The notes under the pieces were generated by a model, which saw only the letters and a list, made by a program, of their open reading frames with translations, searched no databases and had not been told where the DNA came from. From CAXXIC01 sp049315325 (GTDB lineage: Bacteria; Bacteroidota; Bacteroidia; Bacteroidales; UBA7332): a stretch of DNA of 64,000 nt. Made by a program: the position numbers and the translations under genes. Within the stretch, counting starts at the first letter, position 1; the number at the start of each line of letters is the position of its first letter. Of the stretch, positions 1 through 10,400 are shown piece after piece. The stretch is from the NCBI GenBank assembly GCA_049315325.1, contig JBMOKJ010000002.1, forward strand, positions 124,001 to 188,000, in the 5' to 3' direction.

Positions 1-1
1 A

Positions 2-928
2 ATTGAAACAAATACGATAGACTGGGATAAAGTCGTTAAGCTTGCCAGTGATCAATTGGTTTTGCCTTTACTTTACGTGAAATTTACAGATGCGGATTTG
101 TTGGATTATCTACCTGATGGGCTTGCTCAGCATCTTGAGATGGTGTATGATTTAAATCTAAAAAGAAATCAGCAGTTGCTGGTGCAAGCGGACGAAATAG
201 CACGTTGTCTGAGAGATGTTGGTATTAAACCAATCTTTATCAAAGGAATGGCCAATCTGCTTAGTGGGCTCTATTCAGACCTCGGAGAGCGAATGATGCT
301 CGACATCGATTTTCTTGTTCACGCAGACGAAATTCCTCAGGCTGCTGAAGCACTCAAGTCTTTCGGTTATAACAAATACGCTGGTGAAATGTATTGGGAT
401 AAAAGCACCAAACACTTCCCCCGATTGACTAATTCAAGTCGAATTTCAGACATCGAAATGCACTTCAATCCAGCATCAGAAAAAGCCTGTGCTGGTTTTG
501 GCTATTCGGATATTCTCAGAAATGGAATTGAGCACGATTTGTTTATTCTTCCTTCAGATTTGGATGGTTTGAGAATAAATTTCCTTCACGCCATGTACGA
601 CAATAAGGGATTCACTCATCAAAAGTGTTCCCTTAGGGATATGTATGATGTTTTTTGCTATTCCACACGGGTTAAGTTGTCTAGTTTTAATCCTACTACT
701 GAGCAATTGAAGGTTGCAGATGCGTATTTTAATGTCGTGAAAAAAGCGTTGGGGTTAGGTGATGATTTTTTTCTATCCAATCGATTATCTTCAAAAAGGT
801 TTATATCTCAACATAAGCGTCGTTTAGATAGTAGACTAAACCAAAAAATAGCGAGAATCCTGAACAAGTTAATCGTTTTCGCAGCAAAAGTTCGAGCATT
901 TTTATCTAAATATTTTTACTTGCTATAA
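2..928 (+). CDS. Nucleotidyltransferase family protein (5' end cut by window)
   Basis: The reading frame is open to the left edge, so the true start is outside the window; residues encoded from base 2 (IETNTIDWDKVVKLASDQ) look like normal protein upstream of the first possible internal TTG at 56. The segment KGM...LYSDLGERMMLDIDFLV has the layout of the uncharacterised nucleotidyltransferase family PF14907, where a Lys-Gly loop is followed by an Arg and a DID metal-binding pair. The substrate is unknown. Members often sit near surface-polysaccharide or peptide-modification genes, but no neighbour here supports either. The C-terminus is basic and ends in a hydrophobic stretch. Confidence 0.7.
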   Translation: METNTIDWDKVVKLASDQLVLPLLYVKFTDADLLDYLPDGLAQHLEMVYDLNLKRNQQLLVQADEIARCLRDVGIKPIFIKGMANLLSGLYSDLGERMMLDIDFLVHADEIPQAAEALKSFGYNKYAGEMYWDKSTKHFPRLTNSSRISDIEMHFNPASEKACAGFGYSDILRNGIEHDLFILPSDLDGLRINFLHAMYDNKGFTHQKCSLRDMYDVFCYSTRVKLSSFNPTTEQLKVADAYFNVVKKALGLGDDFFLSNRLSSKRFISQHKRRLDSRLNQKIARILNKLIVFAAKVRAFLSKYFYLL

Positions 929-983
929 TGGCTAATTGTCTATTGTCAAGAAAACTAAATGTTATTTTGATGTAAATTTTGAC

Positions 984-1011
984 TTGTTATTTCTTGAATC
1001 TTTTATCTTTG
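984..1011 (+). promoter_or_regulatory. Promoter for the surface repeat protein
   Basis: A TATCTTTG box at 1004-1011 matches the Bacteroidota -7 consensus TAnnTTTG, with a TTG 17 bases upstream at 984-986. Transcription would begin near 1017, giving a leader of about 50 bases before the ATG at 1068. Confidence 0.55.
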
Positions 1012-1067
1012 CACTTTGATAATTAAGATTAATTTTAAACAACACACACTAAACACCTTTGACCACT

Positions 1068-4000
1068 ATGAATAAGATTCACTTTTTTTTGAAAACACTA
1101 TTCATAATAATTGCCGTTTTCTCTACTCTAAACGGTTTTTCTCAAACGACTTTTTCGTGGAGAAACGACCAAAATCCACCAAACAACGCATCATGGACTA
1201 ACACATCTCCTTATTATTTCTGGAATGGTACTGCTGGAGCGGTCCCTGGTGGTTCAGAAATACTTTTTTTCGATGGATCAAGTGGAACTACGATGACAAA
1301 TAATCTATCATCGACCAATCGTTTTAAAATTATTTTTGGTAGTACAGCTACACCTTCAGCACGTACGATTAATGGGTCAACATCAAACACATTTTATGAT
1401 TATGGTGGGGTATGGCCAAGAATTGAAAATGATGCTACAGGTATCACGCATACTTTGAACTTCCCAATGGCAGCAAGTACAACTAGCGGTATTAACTTTG
1501 AATTAGTGCCAATGGCTGGTCCATTGGTTTTTGGCACTTCTGCTACAATTAATAATAATGGTAGAACAATACAAATCTACGGTAATAATTCGTCTGTCGA
1601 TGGCATAAATCGATTTGTTCGATTATCTGGAGTTGTATCTGGTAGTGGTGGATTAAATGTTTCTCAGTTTGGCGTTTTAAAACTTAATGCCACTCATACT
1701 TATAGTGGGTCTACTGCAATAGATAAAGGCGAATTGTGGATTGAATCTTCAGGCTCTATAACCAATAGTTCAGGGATTTATGTTGGAAATGGAGGACAGT
1801 TAACAAATGTAGCAAAGTTGTGGTTATCTAATGCGACTGGTGGAACTACATTTTCCAGTAATTTAACTATCAATAGTGGCAATGCTGAAACACGTTTTGT
1901 TGGTGGGCTAAATACGTCAGGAACTAACACGTTCTCAGGAACAATTACCAACAATAGTGGGAATCTAAATTTAAGTGCTCTTAATGCTGGTGGTATTGTT
2001 GATTTTACGGGTGTCATTTCAGGATCGAATCCTCTTCTTGTCGAGGGAGCAGGAGTTGTTAAACTCTCCAATTCCAGTAATTCTTATTCAGGTGGTACTA
2101 CATTGCGATCAGGAGTACTTTCAATCGCTAATAATTCGGCTCTAGGCACAGGAGGATTAAATATTGGCAACACTACAACAACAGGAACGTTGGCTATCAC
2201 TGCATCTACAAGTCGTTCGCAAGGCATTAGTGTGGCAGATGCTTCTACTGCATCCATTATTGATGTGGCATCTGGGCAAACGTTTACCTTCAGTGGAGGG
2301 TTGACGAATACTGGCTCTAATAATACAACTAAATTCGGAAAATCTGGGCCAGGAACTTTTATACTTAGTGGAAGTAGCACTTACGCAGGTCAGATTCAAA
2401 TTGGTGAAGGTACAGTGATCGTACAAACGAGTAGTGGATTAGGTGCAAATAATTCAACTAGTGCTCGTGGAATCGATCTTGGTCTTAATGTAGGTGATGT
2501 GTCGATGGGGAATTCTGTGGTGTTGCAAGCAACCGACAATGTGACAGTCCCTCAGTCAATCTATGTATCAGCCAATACCAGTAGTGCATCTCGAACCATT
2601 AGCCTTAGCGGAACAGGAGCTTGTATTTTTAATAACGAGATTTACACAGACGGTGATTTAACTTTGTCAGGAGGGTCGGGAACAATTACTTTAAGTGGGG
2701 TTATCAAAAGTCCGGTAAACAATAAAGGATTGAATATTACTGGAGGTACAGTTATTCTTTCGGGTACTAATACGTTTACTGGAATAACAACAATCAATGC
2801 TGGAAATTTAAGTGTTGCATCAATTGGGAATGGAGGCATTGCAGGAAATCTGGGTCAAGCAACGAATGCTGCAGCGAATCTAGTTTTATCTGGAGGAACG
2901 TTAACTTATACAGGGTCAACTGCATCAACTGATAGGGCATTTACACTTACGAATTCAACGAATTCAACTTTTTCAATTTCAACTAATACTCTTACAATGT
3001 CAGGTTCTGCAGCATCCTCTACAGGTTCATTGACAAAGAGTGGTACCGGAACGCTTATTTTAACAGGATTGAACTCATTTTCTGGAGGTGTCTATGTCTC
3101 ATCAGGGACGCTCATTTTAAACCATTCAGGTGGAACAACTATTCCGATCACAAGCAATGTTTTTTTAAATGGTGGGTTATTGCAAATTAGCTCAGATCAA
3201 ACCGTTGCCAATCTTGATTTAAGTGGAGGAGGCTCTTTGACTGTTGACCCTGGCACTATTCTGACAGTAACTGGAACTTATACACCTGGTGTTGGCACTA
3301 TTAACAATTTAGGAACAATCGTATTAAATGGAAGTGCATCGCAAACTTTTCCCGGACCATCAGCAAATGTGAATAATGGAGTAGCAGGTCGAATGACTAA
3401 TTTGACAATTTCTAATGCAAGTGGAGTTTCGCTTAACAACTCTTTATCATTAAATGGTACACTTAATTTGCTCTCAGGATCTCTCTCTGTTGGGTCAAAT
3501 ACTTTATCTCTCGTAGGACCATATCTTTCAGGGACAGTAAATAATCTATTAACAACATCATCGTCGAACCTTATTTTGAATTGTTCAGCAACAGGCCCAT
3601 TTACACTACCATCATTTGCTGCAATCAATGATTTATCTATTGGCTCAGCAGGCCAAATTTACATTTTAGCAAGTAATCCAGTCATTAATGGTACCTTAAC
3701 TCTTTCAGCCGGATCGCTTAATATTGGATCAAATAGCTTGACTTTGAATGGTGCAATTTCAAAAACTTCTGGGACATTGGTTGGTGGTGCAACCTCTAAT
3801 CTTACGTTTGGTGGTTCTGGAGCTTCTACAACTCTTCCTGCTGTTGCTCTTAATAATTTAACTCTAAATCGATCGAATGGTATTTCGCTCGGAGGTGATA
3901 TGAGTGTAGGAGGAGCTCTAACGCTTACATCAGGAACCTTGACTGTTGGGGCAAATACAATGACTCTTTCTGGAAGTTCGATTGTACGTACATCAGGTGC

Positions 4001-5627
4001 AATAGATGCTAGTAATGCTTCATCTACATTGGCATTCACTAATAGCTCGGCTTTAACATTGCCATCGTCTCTGTTTTCCGCAAACGTAAATATTCTCTCA
4101 ACATCAGGATCAGGTGGCGTTACTTTGGGAAGTGATCTTACAATCAATAGCAATGTAACCGTAGGCTCAGGAAGTAAACTGACTGTTCCTGCTGGTAAAG
4201 ATTTGACTGTAACAGGAACTTTGACTAATAGTGCTGGATCTGCTGGGCTTGTTCTCAAAGGTAGTGCCAGTGGAAATGCTTCGCTGATTCATTCCACGTC
4301 GAGTATTCCTGCTACCGTTCAATGTCAAATGGATCGCGGATTGTGGAAACTGATTTCATCGCCGGTTTCGGGACAAACGGTAGCTAATTTCTACACTCCT
4401 GCCAATAGTGATGTGGCCGTAGGAGGAGCCTACTATGCTTTCAGAACTTACAATGAGGCAGTTAATCAGTGGTATGGCTATTTTACAGCCGATTCGGTTG
4501 CGAATTATGGCAATCTGATTGTAGGGAAAGGTTACACTGCCCGCAGAGCGACGTTGGCCAATGCAGCATACCCAAGTCAAGATTATGTAGTTTATACAGG
4601 AACGTTGCAAACGGGAACAGTCAATGCAACTGTTAAGCGTAGTGCAACCAATCGTGGATGGAATTGCATTGGAAATCCTTACTCTGCACCTATAGCTTTT
4701 AATTCAAACGCAGATGCGACAAATAATTTCATCTCGGTGAATGCTTCAAATTTAGACCCGAGCTATTCAGCCATGTATGCTTGGAACGATGGTACTCAAT
4801 ATCGTACAATAACAAATGCTAATTCGGCAAGTTATGTGCCTGTGGGAAGCGGCTTTATGGTTCGTGTGAAGAGTGGTGTCACTTCACTTCAGTTCACACC
4901 AGCTATGAGGAAGAATATTCCAGATATCTCTTTCAGAAATACGAGCAATGTATGGTCAGGATTCGATATACTCGCGGCAACTTCGGCTGGGACATTAAAC
5001 GCTTCAGTAAAATTGAATACAGATATGACCGATGGTTTAGATGTGACTTATGATGGTGGATTGATGCGTGTGAGCAGTAGTTTTGCCCTTTACACAAGGT
5101 TGCTTGAAGATAATGGTGTTGACTTTGCTGTTCAATGTTTGACAGATACATTTGCCACTACGAAAGTTATTCCAGTTGGCTTTGATTATTCTGCTGGTGG
5201 TGTAACTACATTTTCAACTGCTGATATGACTCTGACAGATAACATCACTGCTACTTTAGAGGATAGGGTAGCTGGTGTTTTCACAGATTTAACTCCTTCA
5301 GCAACTTATCAGGTAACTTTGCCTACAAATACTACTGGAATAGGACGATTCTATATTCATCTAGTTCAGAATATTGCAACCGACATAAACAATCCAAAAT
5401 CAGCTAATTTATCGGTTTATCAATCTGGAGTTGGATTGAATTTAGTTGGTGTTGTTGGTAAAAACGCAATAGCTTCTCTGTACGATTTAGAAGGAGAGCG
5501 AATCGGAATCTATACTTTGAGCAATTCTAACTTCAATCACATTACGTTGAAATCAATCCTGAAAGGGGTGTATATAGTAAAAATTCAATCCAATAACGAA
5601 AAGCTTGTTCGTAAGTTTGCCTTCTAG
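1068..5627 (+). CDS. Autotransporter-repeat surface protein with type IX sorting tail
   Basis: About 1,519 residues. I chose the ATG at 1068 because it opens a clean signal peptide (MNKIHFFLKTLF, ending NGFSQ); an in-frame TTG lies 9 bases earlier. The body is rich in Ser, Thr, Gly and Asn, with many repeats of the form 'G.G.L..SG...LSG.NT.(S/T)G.T....G.L', the pattern of passenger-associated transport repeats (PF12951) that build beta-helices. There is no C-terminal beta-barrel. Instead the last ~75 residues (ASLYDLEGERIG through KGVYIVKIQSNNEKLVRKF) match the type A type IX secretion sorting domain. The protein is therefore expected to cross the outer membrane by T9SS and be anchored at the cell surface, possibly as an adhesin. 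It faces porU and porV. Confidence 0.8.
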   Translation: MNKIHFFLKTLFIIIAVFSTLNGFSQTTFSWRNDQNPPNNASWTNTSPYYFWNGTAGAVPGGSEILFFDGSSGTTMTNNLSSTNRFKIIFGSTATPSARTINGSTSNTFYDYGGVWPRIENDATGITHTLNFPMAASTTSGINFELVPMAGPLVFGTSATINNNGRTIQIYGNNSSVDGINRFVRLSGVVSGSGGLNVSQFGVLKLNATHTYSGSTAIDKGELWIESSGSITNSSGIYVGNGGQLTNVAKLWLSNATGGTTFSSNLTINSGNAETRFVGGLNTSGTNTFSGTITNNSGNLNLSALNAGGIVDFTGVISGSNPLLVEGAGVVKLSNSSNSYSGGTTLRSGVLSIANNSALGTGGLNIGNTTTTGTLAITASTSRSQGISVADASTASIIDVASGQTFTFSGGLTNTGSNNTTKFGKSGPGTFILSGSSTYAGQIQIGEGTVIVQTSSGLGANNSTSARGIDLGLNVGDVSMGNSVVLQATDNVTVPQSIYVSANTSSASRTISLSGTGACIFNNEIYTDGDLTLSGGSGTITLSGVIKSPVNNKGLNITGGTVILSGTNTFTGITTINAGNLSVASIGNGGIAGNLGQATNAAANLVLSGGTLTYTGSTASTDRAFTLTNSTNSTFSISTNTLTMSGSAASSTGSLTKSGTGTLILTGLNSFSGGVYVSSGTLILNHSGGTTIPITSNVFLNGGLLQISSDQTVANLDLSGGGSLTVDPGTILTVTGTYTPGVGTINNLGTIVLNGSASQTFPGPSANVNNGVAGRMTNLTISNASGVSLNNSLSLNGTLNLLSGSLSVGSNTLSLVGPYLSGTVNNLLTTSSSNLILNCSATGPFTLPSFAAINDLSIGSAGQIYILASNPVINGTLTLSAGSLNIGSNSLTLNGAISKTSGTLVGGATSNLTFGGSGASTTLPAVALNNLTLNRSNGISLGGDMSVGGALTLTSGTLTVGANTMTLSGSSIVRTSGAIDASNASSTLAFTNSSALTLPSSLFSANVNILSTSGSGGVTLGSDLTINSNVTVGSGSKLTVPAGKDLTVTGTLTNSAGSAGLVLKGSASGNASLIHSTSSIPATVQCQMDRGLWKLISSPVSGQTVANFYTPANSDVAVGGAYYAFRTYNEAVNQWYGYFTADSVANYGNLIVGKGYTARRATLANAAYPSQDYVVYTGTLQTGTVNATVKRSATNRGWNCIGNPYSAPIAFNSNADATNNFISVNASNLDPSYSAMYAWNDGTQYRTITNANSASYVPVGSGFMVRVKSGVTSLQFTPAMRKNIPDISFRNTSNVWSGFDILAATSAGTLNASVKLNTDMTDGLDVTYDGGLMRVSSSFALYTRLLEDNGVDFAVQCLTDTFATTKVIPVGFDYSAGGVTTFSTADMTLTDNITATLEDRVAGVFTDLTPSATYQVTLPTNTTGIGRFYIHLVQNIATDINNPKSANLSVYQSGVGLNLVGVVGKNAIASLYDLEGERIGIYTLSNSNFNHITLKSILKGVYIVKIQSNNEKLVRKFAF

Positions 5628-5637
5628 TAGAAAATAT

Positions 5638-5669
5638 AAACGCCAAACAAGTTTAACTGTTTGGCGTTT
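5638..5669. terminator. Bidirectional terminator between surface protein and ispF
   Basis: A perfect 12-bp stem (aaacgccaaaca paired with tgtttggcgttt) with an 8-base loop lies between two convergent genes. T-rich sequence follows on the plus strand and A-rich sequence precedes it, so it can serve both directions. Confidence 0.75.
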
Positions 5670-5692
5670 ATTCTATATACGATAGAATTTGA

Positions 5693-6175
5693 TTAATCTA
5701 CTTTCTGTATTAATACAGTTGCATAAGCCGAAATACCCTCTTCACGTCCAGTAAAACCAAGCTTTTCGGTGGTTGTTGCTTTTATCGAAATATCATCTAA
5801 GTCAATACCCATTACTCTAGAAAGTACCTCTTGCATCATGGGGATATGCGGTTTCAGTTTAGGTTGTTCTGCGCATATAGTAGCATCTATATTCCCAATC
5901 GAATAGCCTTTTCCTAGAATTAACGACACGCAATCTTGAAGTAGAATTTTGCTGTCAATATTCTTAAATTCACCAGCCGTATCGGGGAAATGATATCCTA
6001 TATCTCTTAGGTTTGCAGCGCCCAACAGTGCGTCGCAGATAGCATGAATGAGCACATCTGCATCTGAATGCCCAAGTAGCCCTTTTGAGTGCGTCAATTT
6101 TATACCACCAAGCCAGAGCTCACGTCCTTCAACTAGTTGATGGACGTCAAAACCCATTCCAACTCTGATTTTCAT
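5693..6175 (-). CDS. ispF: 2-C-methyl-D-erythritol 2,4-cyclodiphosphate synthase
   Basis: At 160 residues it has the normal family length. It converts 4-diphosphocytidyl-methylerythritol 2-phosphate to the cyclic diphosphate with release of CMP, in the MEP route to isoprenoids. The N-terminal RVGMGFDVHQL supplies the zinc ligands (Asp10, His12), and GHSDADVLIHAICDALLGA and the C-terminal TTTEKLGFTGR are family signatures. It lies last in a minus-strand series after porV, but a strong hairpin at 6208-6241 separates the two, so it may be only partly co-transcribed. Confidence 0.95.
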   Translation of the reverse strand: MKIRVGMGFDVHQLVEGRELWLGGIKLTHSKGLLGHSDADVLIHAICDALLGAANLRDIGYHFPDTAGEFKNIDSKILLQDCVSLILGKGYSIGNIDATICAEQPKLKPHIPMMQEVLSRVMGIDLDDISIKATTTEKLGFTGREEGISAYATVLIQKVD

Positions 6176-6207
6176 ACGTTCTTATTTATAATTTGAATTT
6201 AAACAAA

Positions 6208-6241
6208 ACTCCCCTTGCAAAAAAAAAGTTGCAAGGGGAGT
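6208..6241 (-). terminator. Hairpin between porV and ispF
   Basis: A 13-bp perfect stem (actccccttgcaa with ttgcaaggggagt) with an 8-base loop. On the minus strand it is followed by agttttgttt, a T-rich tail. It should stop most transcription coming from porV before ispF. Confidence 0.65.
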
Positions 6242-6258
6242 AAATTATTTGATCCTTA

Positions 6259-7428
6259 TTATCTTGCTGTAAGTGATCTTAATCCTTCTAAATCAAACGA
6301 GAGTGAAAACCGTAAAGTTTGATCTAATGGATTAGACTGAGCGGTTGAAATAAGATAAGAAACATCTAATCTTAGTACATTCATCTTAAAGCCTGCACCC
6401 ATAGAGTAGTATTTTCGATTACCTTTATTCTCATTTTCATAAAAATATCCACCTCGAGCAAAGAACTGATTGTTATAATTGTATTCAGCGCCAACAGAGA
6501 TTCCAACTTCTTGAAGCTCTTCTTTCATGCCATTAGGCGCATCGCCAAACGAGGTGAAAATTCCTTTAATCGGAGACATATTATTGTAGTCATCTATTCT
6601 TTTTTGAAAATCTGCATCTTCTTCTCCATCTTTTTGCATCGGTCGGGTTGGTACCATAAATTTATTCAAATCCATATTAAAGGAGAGCGAATTGTAGCTA
6701 TCGAACGGATAATAATAGCTTCCACCAAGACGAAGATTTGTTGGAAGAAAGTTTGTTGACTCTTGCGAATAGCTGATTTTTGTGCCAATATTTGAGGCGT
6801 TTAAACCCAGGCTAAAGCTACCCTCCATCCCATTTTCAAGTGCAATCGGTTTTGTGTAGTATGCAGCAATATCGGCAGCGAAAGCAGAGGCTGATGCAAA
6901 ATCTTCGACTTGCATATCGGAGTAAATGACGCGCATTGCAACTGATCCTGAGAAATTTTCAGAAAGTTTACGTGAATAGGCAACATCAAAGGATGCTTCG
7001 TAAGGCGATACATCATAAAGCGTATAGCCAGTTTCATCTGTGATATCAATCTTCCCAAGAGAGAAATACCTTAACGATGCACTGATTGCTTCTAAATCAT
7101 TTAACTTGTAGTAACCAGAAACATAAGTCAAGCTAATGTCATTGACCAATTTTCTTAACCATGGGGTGTATGAAAGCGAAAGGCCGACATTCGACTTCAT
7201 AAAGGCGTATTTTGCCGGATTCCAGTATTGTGAATTCACATCGGGGGTTGTTGCAGCACCAATGTCGCCCATACCACCACCACGGGCATCTGGCGCGATT
7301 GTTAGCGACGGAACTCCAGTTACAATTGGGTTAAGTTGTGATTTTGATGTTTCATCATCTTGAGAATATACAGTTGTTCCAAACGTTACAAATCCAATCG
7401 TTAATGCTAAAATCCAATATTTTTTCAT
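6259..7428 (-). CDS. porV: Type IX secretion outer-membrane protein PorV
   Basis: About 389 residues. The ATG at 7428 starts a signal peptide (MKKYWILALTIGF, ending VYSQ); a TTG two codons earlier is less likely. The mature N-terminus has the PorV/LptO signature (LTIAPDARGGGMGDIGAATTPDVNSQYWNPAK), followed by alternating strands of a FadL-like beta-barrel and a C-terminal strand rich in Leu and Phe. PorV works as the outer-membrane shuttle that collects cargo from the translocon and delivers it to the PorU sortase. The gene lies directly downstream of porU, the order known from Porphyromonas gingivalis. Confidence 0.92.
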   Translation of the reverse strand: MKKYWILALTIGFVTFGTTVYSQDDETSKSQLNPIVTGVPSLTIAPDARGGGMGDIGAATTPDVNSQYWNPAKYAFMKSNVGLSLSYTPWLRKLVNDISLTYVSGYYKLNDLEAISASLRYFSLGKIDITDETGYTLYDVSPYEASFDVAYSRKLSENFSGSVAMRVIYSDMQVEDFASASAFAADIAAYYTKPIALENGMEGSFSLGLNASNIGTKISYSQESTNFLPTNLRLGGSYYYPFDSYNSLSFNMDLNKFMVPTRPMQKDGEEDADFQKRIDDYNNMSPIKGIFTSFGDAPNGMKEELQEVGISVGAEYNYNNQFFARGGYFYENENKGNRKYYSMGAGFKMNVLRLDVSYLISTAQSNPLDQTLRFSLSFDLEGLRSLTAR

Positions 7429-7450
7429 GTTCAATGCTTTTCGAAATTTT

Positions 7451-10400
7451 CTATTTAATCACAATAAGTTTCTTTGTCAATGTTGTTTCTTGAGTTTTGT
7501 CGGTAAAAACTGTTGCTCGGTATAGATATAATCCTGGTGAAACTGTTACGCCATTTATTCCTTTTAAGTCCCAATTTATTGGGAATGCTTCAGTTAAATC
7601 AGCAAGGCCAGATTCTGTGTGCGACCATACTTCAATGCCCGATAGGTTGTAAACGCTAACTTTAATGGTAATATTAGAATTAGGACGATCGTGGCGAAGC
7701 ATGAATTTAACATTCGCAGATGATTGTTTTACAATGTTTTTGGTGTATAAATCGAATATTCTAGGAGCTAAACCTTTCTTCACGACGCAATTAATGGTTT
7801 GTGTCGAAGAGTTGTTCTGGATATCCCAAGCTCTAAAGAAGAGTGTGTGAGACCCATTAGCTAATTCAGGCAGAATATATGAAATTTTGCCAGCAGTAGA
7901 ACTACCACTGTTTGCTTCATAAGCTCCGTTTAAAACATAGGTTGTAAGAGGCGAATTATCAACAACAACCAATAAATCGTGACCAATTCCTGTGCCAGAA
8001 ACGTTCAATCCGCTTTGATCTTGAAGGTCAACAACGAACAGAGGAGTTTCATTTACAACATCACCATTTGCAAAACTCTCACTGTTAAGGTATATTTTAT
8101 TAATAGTTGGACCATCGGTGTCGTTCGTTGCATTTGGATTTGTTCCACCAAGTAAGAATTTTTCATAATACCCTTGTGCTTCGTTGCCTCTTGCATCAAC
8201 ACCATATAGATTTACACGGCCGCTCTTAAACGAATAGCTCATATCTTTTGGCACCGTAAACTTGAAGGTGAATTCTCCATTTCTGATTGAATCCTTGCCG
8301 GTGAACAGAACTTTGTTACGATCTTTATAAGAGAACGGAGAACCTGTTTTATCATTATCCAATGTTGTAATATCTTCTTCACAATCGTAAACGGTTGGTT
8401 TAATAATACCTGTAAATTCAGGATCAAATGTTCCATCTGGATTTAAAACTCGTCCCGATAAAGTCACCTCACTCAATGCTGGTAATGTAGGTGTCGATTG
8501 ATTTATTGGTTGTCCATTTATAGTTGTAATCTCCATCTTGTATTCAGCATAAGCCAATTTCAAAGCAGGGTCACCAAGAAGTGTGAAGTTTAGCTTATTT
8601 TGATCTCCAGCACCAAGCGCTATTTTAGTTTGTTTGATGATATCTCCTAAGCGAAGTCTTGTTCCATCACTATTCTTTTTGAGTAGAAGTTCGTTTAAAG
8701 CAGTATTAAGTCTGAAGTTTTGTGCAGAATATACAACGCGAGTAGTTGTTATCAAACCGATTCCGCCTCCATTAGGATTTAATAATACTTCCTCTCCTGC
8801 TGTAGTATTAAAATCATCGTAACGGCTGAAATCACAGGTAGCTGTTACCCAAAGTGGTAGTCTATTTAAATATAAGGACTTGATATCTGCAGTAGTCATG
8901 ATTTTTTCCACTGCCCAAGCATTAACGCTACCATGACCAGTGTAATTTACTGCCATAACACCTGAATTCAACAAATCGAAAAGTTTTTTCTTTGCAGATG
9001 GGTAAGTTCCTCCTGTTGAAGTGATGACTTTCTTGTATGAATCAAGGAAAATCTTGTTAATTGCAAATTGTTTGTAGTTAGTTTCAAGGTATTGAGTCAA
9101 TTGATCCGATTGTCTCATGTGCCCATTGTCATCACCATCGTCTGCTACAAAACAGAGATTATTTTTCCATGGTCCTAGCTGAGTGTTGTTCGCATAACCA
9201 ATGGTTTTATCAACTACTGCATCTGCTTCATAAATATTGCGAACAGGGAAACGTCCGATGCCAATATCTAAGCCCTCGTCTTTTAACGAAGCACCCTCAT
9301 TGTCATCCAAAAATCCAAAATAGTCGTCGCATACATAAGACTCGGTTTCTTTCAAAGAGTATGCAGACTCGTAGGTTAATAATAATTTGATATTCGGGTC
9401 GCTTTTCCATTCCGCACTAATAAGCCGGTTGTCAAATGATCCATCTCCAAATAATAGTAAATATTTGGGCTTATCGCTTGCGGTTAATGCTCTATCGTAG
9501 AACATTTTCATAAACCATCGATAAGCAGTAGCATCGGGTGTCCCCGACGAAAATTCATTGTAGATTTGTTCTGGCTTCACAATGGTAACCCGTAAATTGT
9601 CTTTGGTCGGATCTCGGTGTAAAGCCGCCAGTTTTTCAGCTGATTTAAGCAGATCAGGTAAACAAATGATTACCATATCGGTTTGGGGTAAAGCGTGAAG
9701 ATTTTGATTTTCAACATCACCTACAACTTCAGGTTTGTCGAAGCTACCATTTACATCAACGGCAACAAATTCACGCGGTTTACTGACGTTAGATAAGGCT
9801 GAAAATTCTGTGATAGAGCCAGTCGCCGTAGGAACAATTTCGGAACAACCACCGCCAGTGATATCCCAAATCTTAACATTGCTATTTGTATTTTGTACAA
9901 CATAATGTGTATTCAGGCCTAATGATGCTATGGACCTAAATGGCGTAAATGAACCATATAATTTTAGGTCGCGAAGCATATTTAAGCGGATAAAATTTAA
10001 TCGACAGTTTATATCGTTAGTTTTCCCATATTCAATTTTAACATTAAAAAGTTGTGCTAATGCACTGTTTGTAAAAGTTCCAGTGGAATTCAAATCTTTA
10101 GCTTTCTCATAATGATCACCTGAGGCAGCAGGCATAGTTGTGTTTATGCTAATGTTATCATTCACACTTACTTTGAATGTTGTTCCTGTGGTAGAATTTG
10201 AAATGAAATCCACATTCACAGACATTGGTTGGCTAGCATTGACACCAGGTATATTAAATGGGAAAGTTTGCGAGTTATTTAGTGAGAAATCTTCACCATA
10301 AAACTCTCGTCCTGTTGCACCGACATTAACTGCATCTTTTTCGTGAACTGCATAATCGTTGAATGTGGAAGCTGTCGTTTCGGGGTTACTTGTAGATTGA

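Noticed and set aside
1778..4610. Several long minus-strand frames opposite the repeat protein
   Set aside because: They mirror the low-complexity Ser/Thr/Gly coding strand, giving Pro/Val-rich products with no start context.
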